From: Actinomycetaceae bacterium MB13-C1-2 | GTDB lineage: Bacteria; Actinomycetota; Actinomycetes; Actinomycetales; Actinomycetaceae | DNA: 64,000 nt | Reading direction: 5' to 3' | Assembly (NCBI GenBank): GCA_035621235.1 | Contig: CP141731.1 | Span: forward strand, 1,798,001 to 1,862,000 | The notes under the pieces: model-generated | What the model was told of the DNA's origin: nothing | What the model saw: the letters and a program-made list of their open reading frames with translations, nothing else | The model's database searches: none | Position numbers and translations under genes: made by a program | In this document: positions 53,316 through 59,808 of the stretch, piece after piece | How positions within the stretch are numbered: the first letter of the stretch is position 1 | How the letters are laid out: each line of letters opens with the position of its first letter

Positions 53316-54059
53316 GCGCGAAAAAAGAGCGGAAGCATCCTGGTCGAAGGCCCTGGGGCAGTGAAAGAACTGGTGCAGTTCCGAGCCGAGTGCATCCTCG
53401 ATGTCTATTTTTCTGAGGAAGCTATTAAGCGCAACGCGGCTCTGTTCCAACTTGCTAACGAGTCAGTGCAGTGGGTTCATGTGGTTTCCCCTGAGGTGTC
53501 CGACAGATTATCGAAAGAGTCACAGGGAGTTGTAGCGGTTGCCCGCAAGGAGGCAATAAACGCTGTCGGGATTGACTCTGAATCGGGTAAATCTGCGTTC
53601 TGGGTCCTACTTCCGAAGACGCAGGACCCGGGGAACCTAGGAACTCTCGTTCGCACCGCCGACGCCATGGGAGCGCGTGGAGTTCTTCTGGGACAGGGAA
53701 CATGCGAGGTGTCTAACCCCAAGGTGATTCGCGCTTCCGCCGGATCGGTGTTCCATCTCCCCGTCGCCTACGGAGACTTTTTTGACGCGGTGACAGAGCT
53801 ACAGCGGAAAAAAGTCGTGGTGCTCGGCACCGCTCTACACACTGATTCAGTCGCTCTTTCGGACCTAATGACTGATACCGTGAGCTCGCTCGACGGACCG
53901 CATGCATGGGTGTTCGGAAATGAAGCGCGGGGTCTGACCGCGCATGAAATGAGCGTCTGTGACCGCCTGGTTCACATCCCGATGCACGGTGAAGCCGAGT
54001 CGCTTAACGTCGCTTCAGCGGCAGCAATGTGCATGTTCGCTTCGAGCCTTGCGGGCTAG
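53256..54059 (+). CDS. SpoU/TrmH-family RNA 2'-O-methyltransferase
   Basis: 267 residues; SPOUT-class enzyme methylating ribose in rRNA or tRNA. Seen: an N-terminal substrate-binding domain with GSILVEGPGAVKEL, then the SPOUT knot: LPKTQDPGNLGTLVRTADAM, SNPKVIRASAGSVFHLP, WVFGNEARGLT and HIPMHGEAESLNVASAAA. RlmB or TsnR-like is possible; target not readable. The gene normally follows rplT in actinobacteria. No Shine-Dalgarno is seen, and the start codon sits at the top of a 14-bp inverted repeat. Confidence 0.9.
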   Translation: MLDNTRSERIRKVTALSGRSARKKSGSILVEGPGAVKELVQFRAECILDVYFSEEAIKRNAALFQLANESVQWVHVVSPEVSDRLSKESQGVVAVARKEAINAVGIDSESGKSAFWVLLPKTQDPGNLGTLVRTADAMGARGVLLGQGTCEVSNPKVIRASAGSVFHLPVAYGDFFDAVTELQRKKVVVLGTALHTDSVALSDLMTDTVSSLDGPHAWVFGNEARGLTAHEMSVCDRLVHIPMHGEAESLNVASAAAMCMFASSLAG

Positions 54060-54082
54060 GATTGAGTCAAGTACCCCACTCC

Positions 54083-54155
54083 GGTTTGCCAATCACATCG
54101 GGAGTCGACACGCCGCAAATTCCGGCCAAAATACCCCCTATCTGATTGGCAAACC
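54083..54155. repeat. Perfect 13-bp inverted repeat upstream of thiL
   Basis: GGTTTGCCAATCA (54083-54095) and TGATTGGCAAACC (54143-54155), spacer 47 bases, ending 16 bases before the thiL start. Could be a leader stem, a paired operator, or the ends of a small foldback element. Confidence 0.65.
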
Positions 54156-54170
54156 CAGAAGACGAGGCGG

Positions 54171-55175
54171 ATGACATTGGCGCAAAGACTCCTGGTTAGC
54201 GACCTTTCCGAGGGACAGATTCTTTCTCGAATCCTTCCAATCCTCCCGCAGGGGAAGTATGCCATCCTCGGTTCCGGTGACGACTGCGCAGTCGTCCAGT
54301 CACCGGGGGGAAGGTTTGCCGTAACAACCGATGTGCTAGTTGAAAACGTTCATTTCCGCCGCGACTGGTCCAATCCCGACGAAATCGGAATGAGGGCTGC
54401 GGTCCAGAATCTTTCTGATGTGAATGCGATGGGGGCGCACACGACGGCGCTGGTGGTTTCGCTGGTACTGCCTCCCGACCTTGAGATTGACTGGCTTGAA
54501 AGGTTCGCTGGGGGACTTGCGGCGGTGGTTGCTCCGACCGGAGCCGGGATCGTTGGGGGCGATCTCAGCAGGGGAGAGGGGCTAGTAATCTCCGTGACCG
54601 CTCATGGGAAGCTATCGAACTCGCCAATCACTCGATCTGGAGCGCGTCCAGGTGACACGCTTGCTGTTGTCGGTAACCTGGGATACTCCGCCGCTGGATT
54701 GGCGGCCCTGTCGAGTGGAGCGGTGTCGGGATCCCTGCATGGCGCTGACGTTCCGGTTCCCTATCGCAGAGCGGTTGCTTTGTATCGCTGTCCAGAGGCC
54801 CCGCTGGAGGCCGGCCCTCTTGCTGCTAGCAGGGGAGCGACGGCGATGCTCGACATCTCAGACGGCCTGGTCGAGGACGGCATCCGTATGGCCGAGGCAT
54901 CCGATGTAACCCTTGATTTGACGCGTAACGCCCTCGCTTCGCGGGTTGAGGAACTCTCGGAGGTCGGAAACGAACTCGGTGTCGATCCGTTGGAATGGGT
55001 GCTATATGGCGGTGAAGATCACGGACTCTTGGTTGCTTTCCCTCCCTATGTCCTAGTTACCGCTCCGTTCACTGCGATCGGAACCATCGGCGAACGCAAG
55101 TTTGCTCGGTCTGAGCTGGTTACCCTAGATCGGGTTCCGCTCGAGCAACGCGGTTTCGATCATTTCCGTTCATAA
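54171..55175 (+). CDS. thiL: Thiamine-monophosphate kinase
   Basis: Last step to thiamine diphosphate. 334 residues of the PurM/ThiL fold. Seen: LGSGDDCAVVQ, TTDVLVENVHFRRDW, AVQNLSDVNAMGA, GIVGGDLSRGEGLVISVTA, GDTLAVVGNLGYSAAGL, MLDISDGLVEDG and LYGGEDHGLLVAFP, all ThiL landmarks with the metal/ATP-binding Asps. I set the start at ATG 54171, preceded by AGACGAGGCGG. No other thi genes are nearby, and I saw no TPP-riboswitch core in the leader. Confidence 0.94.
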   Translation: MTLAQRLLVSDLSEGQILSRILPILPQGKYAILGSGDDCAVVQSPGGRFAVTTDVLVENVHFRRDWSNPDEIGMRAAVQNLSDVNAMGAHTTALVVSLVLPPDLEIDWLERFAGGLAAVVAPTGAGIVGGDLSRGEGLVISVTAHGKLSNSPITRSGARPGDTLAVVGNLGYSAAGLAALSSGAVSGSLHGADVPVPYRRAVALYRCPEAPLEAGPLAASRGATAMLDISDGLVEDGIRMAEASDVTLDLTRNALASRVEELSEVGNELGVDPLEWVLYGGEDHGLLVAFPPYVLVTAPFTAIGTIGERKFARSELVTLDRVPLEQRGFDHFRS

Positions 55176-55234
55176 CAGGGCCATCCGACCTGTTGGATAA
55201 TATGTGCGGAACCCGAACTTAGGTCACTTCTTGA

Positions 55235-55249
55235 TAACGACTGGCGTTA
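55235..55249. promoter_or_regulatory. Possible operator upstream of the sugar transporter
   Basis: TAACG-ACTGG-CGTTA is a perfect 5-bp-arm palindrome 87 bases before the binding-protein gene. A second loose pair, GTAACC/GGTTAC, frames 55276-55318. A LacI- or ROK-type regulator is typical of such operons, but no regulator gene is in the window. Confidence 0.35.
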
Positions 55250-55335
55250 GTGGCGACTGGTCCCGAAGCCCAGATGTAACCTTGCATTAGTCCAGGCTTC
55301 TAAGGTGAGCTTGGTTACAGAAAGGATCTTCAAAG

Positions 55336-56625
55336 GTGAAGAGAATTACTGCACTCAGCGCGGTCGCGGTTGCGGGCGCGCTTTTGCTAAGTGCTTGCGG
55401 TGGTGGCGGCTCCAACACCACCGAGAGTGGCAAAGACACGACGACCCCGGAAGAGGGTGCCACTGGCGATAGTCTCAAGACCTCCATCTCGATTCTTGCG
55501 CCCTCCTACTCTGAATCGTCAAAGAGCGATTGGGAGGCGATCATTGCTGAATTCAACAAGAGCTACCCCGATGTCGAGGTAAACCTGCAGATTGAAGGAT
55601 GGGACGACTTCTCATCCAAGGTCCAGGCTCGAATCCAGGCGAAAGACTATCCGGACATCCTAAATGACAACACTTTCTCCGCTGCGGCCGAGGGGGGACT
55701 GCTCTATCCGATCGATGAAGTTCTTAGTCCCGAGGTAATGTCGGCAATCGAGCCCGCGCTGCTAAAGAACGGTCTGGGCGCCGACGGCACACAGTGGGCC
55801 GCGCCCGATGTGGCGTCCTCACGTCTACTCGCATACAACACGAAACTCCTTGAAGAGGCTGGAGTATCGGAAGTTCCAACGACGTGGGACGGTCTGATGG
55901 ATGCGGCGAAGAAAGTCCAGGCCCTAGGCGGGGACACCTATGGCTACGGACTACCGCTGGGTCGTGAAGAGGCGCAGGTCGAAAGCTCCCTGTGGCTCTG
56001 GGGCGCAGGGGGAGACTGGGACGTCGACGGCAACCTGGTCGCCGACCAGCCAACCGTCGTCGAAGCATTCACTCAGATGAAGGCAATGATCGACGCCGAT
56101 GCGGTGCAACCTGATCCGGGAGCAACCAATCGCCAACAGGCAGCCGATCTGTTCAACAATGGCAAGCTGGGCATGATGGTTAGCCACTCCGGTCTGCTCG
56201 GCGTTACTCGCTCAGATTTCCCGGACGTTGAGTTTGCCCTAGCTCCCGTCCCCTCGAAAGAAGGCGAGCCCGTCGCCATTGGAGTTACTGACTTCATTCT
56301 GGCCTTTGATAACGGCGACGCTGACAAGAAGGCAGCAACGTCCGCATTCCTTGATCTTCTATACAGCGATGCGCTGTATGAGACCTGGTATCAGGGTACC
56401 GGCCTACTCCCGGTAACCAAGTCGATGATCGAGAAGGGCAAAGCTAACGATGCTGACAACGCAACGTTCTACGATGCTCTTGAGTACGTGAAGTTCCTCC
56501 CCGTTGGCAACCCACAGTGGGACTCGCTACAGGCGGCGCTTCAGGGTACCGCCGGGAGCATCCAAAGTGATGGTCCCGAAAGCGTTGTGCAATCGATCCA
56601 AGCTCAGCTTGACGCCGGTATGTAG
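55336..56625 (+). CDS. Sugar ABC transporter substrate-binding lipoprotein (family 1)
   Basis: 429-residue extracellular lipoprotein. Seen: signal peptide with lipobox LLSAC (Cys21), Gly/Thr/Glu-rich linker, then SBP_bac_1 fold: WEAIIAEFNKSYPDVEVNLQ, DYPDILNDNTFSAAAEGGLL, LAYNTKLLEEAGVSEVPTTW, and FNNGKLGMMVSHSGLLG. GTG start at 55336 follows GAAAGGA. It leads a three-gene operon with two permeases. Substrate is likely a sugar or oligosaccharide; exact one unknown. Confidence 0.93.
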   Translation: MKRITALSAVAVAGALLLSACGGGGSNTTESGKDTTTPEEGATGDSLKTSISILAPSYSESSKSDWEAIIAEFNKSYPDVEVNLQIEGWDDFSSKVQARIQAKDYPDILNDNTFSAAAEGGLLYPIDEVLSPEVMSAIEPALLKNGLGADGTQWAAPDVASSRLLAYNTKLLEEAGVSEVPTTWDGLMDAAKKVQALGGDTYGYGLPLGREEAQVESSLWLWGAGGDWDVDGNLVADQPTVVEAFTQMKAMIDADAVQPDPGATNRQQAADLFNNGKLGMMVSHSGLLGVTRSDFPDVEFALAPVPSKEGEPVAIGVTDFILAFDNGDADKKAATSAFLDLLYSDALYETWYQGTGLLPVTKSMIEKGKANDADNATFYDALEYVKFLPVGNPQWDSLQAALQGTAGSIQSDGPESVVQSIQAQLDAGM

Positions 56626-56637
56626 CTATTGACGGTT

Positions 56638-56673
56638 ACGGTGGCACTGGAACAAGGTATTCGGTGCCACCGT
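56638..56673 (+). terminator. Hairpin between the sugar-binding-protein and permease genes
   Basis: ACGGTGGCAC pairs perfectly with GTGCCACCGT, loop 16 bases, no T-run. Same placement as the hairpin in the peptide transporter operon; probably sets the ratio of binding protein to permease. Confidence 0.55.
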
Positions 56674-56706
56674 CTCGGCATGTTCACATTCAACGCGGAG
56701 TAACCA

Positions 56707-57654
56707 ATGTCAAGATCCCCGGCTAGTGAAAATCAAGAGTCTAAGAAGAGGGCGAAAACAAAACAACGAAAGGAAACGTTAGCTGCTCTTCCCTGGCTCA
56801 CCCCGACCCTACTGCTAATCGTTGGCGTCGTCTTGATGCCAGCGGCCCTGCTCATCTATTACTCGTTTGTAAAGTTCAACCGATACGGAATCGCCCAAGG
56901 ATTTACTGGTCTAGACAACTATGTTGGTAAAGCCGGAGCGCTGACATTCCCCGGCGTTCCGATCCAGAGGATTTTTCTCAACACGGTCATCTGGGTAATC
57001 GTGGTTGTCGCTATCACGGTCCTGTTGTCACTCGCGCTGGCACAGTTTCTCAACAAGGATTTTCGGTACCGAAAGTTGATTCGGCTATTCGTTATCCTTC
57101 CCTGGGCAAGTTCGGTGGTTATGACAACGACTGTCTTCAACTACGGGCTGCAGACAGACGTAGGTCTGTTCAACCGACTGTTGGTAGACACCGGAATACT
57201 GGAAAAAGCCTACGGATTCACCAAAGACCCCCAGTCAGCGTTCTGGGTTGCAGTTTTTGTCGCGATCTATGTCTCGCTTCCCTTCACCACATACACGATT
57301 CTTGCTGGTCTTCAGGCGGTGCCCCAGGACGCCATGGAGGCGGCTCATGTTGACGGAGCAGGACCATGGCAGAGGTATTGGCACATTGTGCTTCCATCAC
57401 TGCGGCCAGCCATCGCTGTCGCAGCACTGATAAACATCATTAATGTTTTCAACTCGCTACCAATTCTGAAAATACTTAATGAGACTCCGGGCTACAACGC
57501 CGGCCAGATTACGACGACTTTGGTATTCGAGTACAAAACTCAGCTGGGCCCTGGCGTCGCCAGTGCGTTGTCGGTACTGAACTTCATGTTCTGTCTGGTT
57601 ATCGTTGCGATCTATCTCTATGTGGTCAAGCCAACGAAGGAGGTTGATGCGTGA
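56707..57654 (+). CDS. Sugar ABC transporter permease (MalF-like)
   Basis: 315-residue inner-membrane permease with six membrane segments after a basic N-terminal tail. Seen: LPWLTPTLLLIVGVVLMPAA, the assembly region NTVIWVIVVVAITVLLS, and the EAA loop EAAHVDGAGPWQRYWHIVLP that docks the ATPase. ATG 56707 follows GCGGAGTAACC. It overlaps the next permease by 4 bases. Confidence 0.93.
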   Translation: MSRSPASENQESKKRAKTKQRKETLAALPWLTPTLLLIVGVVLMPAALLIYYSFVKFNRYGIAQGFTGLDNYVGKAGALTFPGVPIQRIFLNTVIWVIVVVAITVLLSLALAQFLNKDFRYRKLIRLFVILPWASSVVMTTTVFNYGLQTDVGLFNRLLVDTGILEKAYGFTKDPQSAFWVAVFVAIYVSLPFTTYTILAGLQAVPQDAMEAAHVDGAGPWQRYWHIVLPSLRPAIAVAALINIINVFNSLPILKILNETPGYNAGQITTTLVFEYKTQLGPGVASALSVLNFMFCLVIVAIYLYVVKPTKEVDA

Positions 57655-58529
57655 TGTCGAACAAAACAGAGAAGAAGACCAAATACAGGGGCACCAGTCC
57701 GATCAATCGGCCTCCAAACCCCTGGCTGACGGCACTAGGTTCAATCCTGATTGTCGTCTTTTTCAGCTTCCCATATGCGCTGATGGTGATCACGTCACTG
57801 AAAACCCAGGCGGACGTGCGAAAGATTCCACCAGAGTTCTTTCCATCGAACCCCCAGTTTTCTAACTACCTAACGGTCTGGGGTTCAAACGTCCAACCCG
57901 GCAAGTCGCTGCTGGCAACCGCAGTCATTGCGTTTGGGGCGACAATCGTGGTTCTGTTGGTTGCGACCCCGGCGGCGTATTACGTGGCGCGTTTTCGGTT
58001 TCGAGGAAGACTAATCTTCCTACTCCTGGTGCTGACCACGCAGATGCTACAGCCGACGGTTTTGGCTGTTGGGCTGTATCAGCAGTTCTCAGGTTGGCAG
58101 GGATATGCGGTTTGGGGTGCCTTGATCTTGATCAATGGTGCATTCAACCTTTCCTTTGCCATCTGGATGATGCAGGCGTTCTTTTCATCGATTCCGAAGG
58201 AGATTGACGAGGCGGCGCTTCTTGATGGGTTGGGTCGAATGCAGACCATGTTCAAGATTTCTCTTCCGCTAGTGTGGCCGGGAATCGTCACCGCGATCGT
58301 GTTCGTCTTTGTGAACACTTGGAATGAGTATGCGGCCGCGTTCATCCTGGTTCAGGACCCGGACCTTCAGCCGCTTACAGTATCGATGCCGAGATTCCTT
58401 GGTCTCTACATCAAGGACTGGCAGTACCTCTTCACCACTGCCGTTATCGCGATTGTGCCTGTTGTCATTCTGTTCGCCATGATTGAGAAGAAGCTGATCG
58501 GGGGCCTGGCCGCTGGGGGGATCAAGTAG
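57651..58529 (+). CDS. Sugar ABC transporter permease (MalG-like)
   Basis: 292-residue inner-membrane permease with six membrane segments. Seen: FSFPYALMVITSLKTQADV, FRFRGRLIFLLLVLTTQML, and the EAA loop DEAALLDGLGRMQTMFKISLP, ending with the typical KKLIGGLAAGGIK. GTG 57651 or ATG 57654 can start it. No ATPase gene follows; a shared MsiK-type ATPase elsewhere is likely. Confidence 0.93.
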   Translation: MMSNKTEKKTKYRGTSPINRPPNPWLTALGSILIVVFFSFPYALMVITSLKTQADVRKIPPEFFPSNPQFSNYLTVWGSNVQPGKSLLATAVIAFGATIVVLLVATPAAYYVARFRFRGRLIFLLLVLTTQMLQPTVLAVGLYQQFSGWQGYAVWGALILINGAFNLSFAIWMMQAFFSSIPKEIDEAALLDGLGRMQTMFKISLPLVWPGIVTAIVFVFVNTWNEYAAAFILVQDPDLQPLTVSMPRFLGLYIKDWQYLFTTAVIAIVPVVILFAMIEKKLIGGLAAGGIK

Positions 58530-58630
58530 GCACAGACGGCCGATTTGTATATTGCGGGGCAGGCATCATTCGGCTTGATCTCCCCGGATGCCGCCCGTAG
58601 CCCGCGACTAGCCTTCCTCCGCATCATCCT

Positions 58631-58658
58631 GCTGGCGTCCAACCCCTTGGACGCCAGC
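58631..58658 (+). terminator. Perfect 12-bp hairpin after the sugar transporter
   Basis: GCTGGCGTCCAA pairs with TTGGACGCCAGC around a CCCC loop. There is no U-run, but it stands between the transporter operon and the ferrochelatase gene. Confidence 0.65.
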
Positions 58659-58727
58659 CTAAAGGCATTAGGCTATGTGGGGTGCAGGGCTACCTGCTAT
58701 GAATTTGGGATGCTTGAGGTGGATTTA

Positions 58728-59732
58728 GTGACGAAGAAACCGGTGGATAAGCCGTGTCTGATTCTGGTGAATCTAGGAAGTCCAGACGAACCAACAACCA
58801 GGTCGGTTAGGAAATACCTCCGAGAGTTTCTCTCTGACCGCCGAGTCGTTGAGACGCATCCCGTGTTGTGGCGTCCCGTCCTTGACGGAATAATCCTGCA
58901 GGTTCGCCCCAAGAAATCTGCCGAGAAGTACGCGATGGTCTGGGGCGAGGTACATCCACCACTGGTTGAGTACACCATTGATCAGGCCGAGGCAGTTCAG
59001 CGCGCCCTAGGGGACACCGCCGAGGTCCGCTACGCGATGCGATATGGAAGTCGCGGCCTGCAGGCCGCTCTTACCAGCGCATACGAGGATGGCTATCGGA
59101 GGGTTGCCGTTTTCCCGCTTTACCCGCAATATTCGGCGTCGTCTCTGGGAACCATTAGTGACGAGGTATTCCGATACGGTCTGAAAGCCCGGGACCAGTT
59201 TGATCTCCGCATCACCCGCTCTTTCCAGACATTCCCGCCGTACATCGAAGCCATGGCAGTGGCTTTGGAACAGTCATGGCAGCAAAACGGGCGTCCGGAC
59301 TTCGCGTCGGGAGACAAGCTCGTCCTGAGCTACCACGGTATTCCTCAGGCGATGGCTCAAAATGGTGATCCGTATCCGGATGAGTGCAACCAGACGACCG
59401 AAGCGCTACGGGTGCGATTGGGTCTTGACGAGTCCGATATCGTGCACGCCTACCAGTCCAAGTTTGGCCCTGCTCCTTGGCTACTCCCGGCAACAATCGA
59501 CACGGTAGGAGCCCTCGGTGCTGGTGGAACCAAAAGGATTGACGTTCTCTGCCCAGGCTTTGTAAGTGACTGCCTCGAGACGCTTGAGGAAATCGAGATG
59601 CTCAATCGTGAGACTTTCGAAGAGGCTGGGGGGCGAGAGTTCAACTACATTCCCTGGGGAAACAACAAGCCGGATTGGCTTGACGCACTTTCCGACCTTT
59701 CCAAGAACGCTCTGGCGGGATGGATTGAGTGA
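58728..59732 (+). CDS. hemH: Ferrochelatase, proteobacterial (protoporphyrin) type
   Basis: Inserts ferrous iron into a porphyrin. 334 residues. Seen: CLILVNLGSPDEPTTRSVRK, AMRYGSRGLQAALTSAYEDG, FPLYPQYSASSLGTISDEV, the active-site His in LSYHGIPQAMAQNGDPYPDEC, YQSKFGPAPWLLPATI, and VLCPGFVSDCLETLEEIEM with the conserved Glu. These match the E. coli HemH pattern (SYHGIP..GD.YP..C), not the coproporphyrin ferrochelatase expected in actinobacteria. GTG 58728 follows GAGGTGG; a longer frame from 58545 is read through the terminator and unlikely. No other haem genes are nearby. It may have been acquired by transfer. Confidence 0.9.
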   Translation: MTKKPVDKPCLILVNLGSPDEPTTRSVRKYLREFLSDRRVVETHPVLWRPVLDGIILQVRPKKSAEKYAMVWGEVHPPLVEYTIDQAEAVQRALGDTAEVRYAMRYGSRGLQAALTSAYEDGYRRVAVFPLYPQYSASSLGTISDEVFRYGLKARDQFDLRITRSFQTFPPYIEAMAVALEQSWQQNGRPDFASGDKLVLSYHGIPQAMAQNGDPYPDECNQTTEALRVRLGLDESDIVHAYQSKFGPAPWLLPATIDTVGALGAGGTKRIDVLCPGFVSDCLETLEEIEMLNRETFEEAGGREFNYIPWGNNKPDWLDALSDLSKNALAGWIE

Positions 59733-59757
59733 TTCCCCTCTTCAAACCGATAATCCA

Positions 59758-59784
59758 CTAAGTTAGGCTTACCTAAGTTATAGT
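59758..59784 (+). promoter_or_regulatory. DtxR/IdeR iron box and -10 for irtA-like gene
   Basis: CTAAGTTAGGCTTACCTAA (59758-59776) matches the iron box TTAGGTTAGCCTAACCTAA at about 15 of 19 positions. A -10 TATAGT follows at 59779-59784. A half-box TTAGGTGAGC (59797-59806) lies just before the start codon. Iron-loaded DtxR would block this promoter. Confidence 0.85.
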
Positions 59785-59808
59785 AATTTTCCTGACTTAG
59801 GTGAGCAT

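Noticed and set aside
54060-54170. TPP riboswitch ahead of thiL
   Set aside because: I could not find the conserved CUGAGA-type core; only a simple inverted repeat is present.
58545-58727. 61-residue N-terminal extension of the ferrochelatase
   Set aside because: It is read through the terminator stem, does not match ferrochelatase N termini, and the GTG at 58728 has a good ribosome site.
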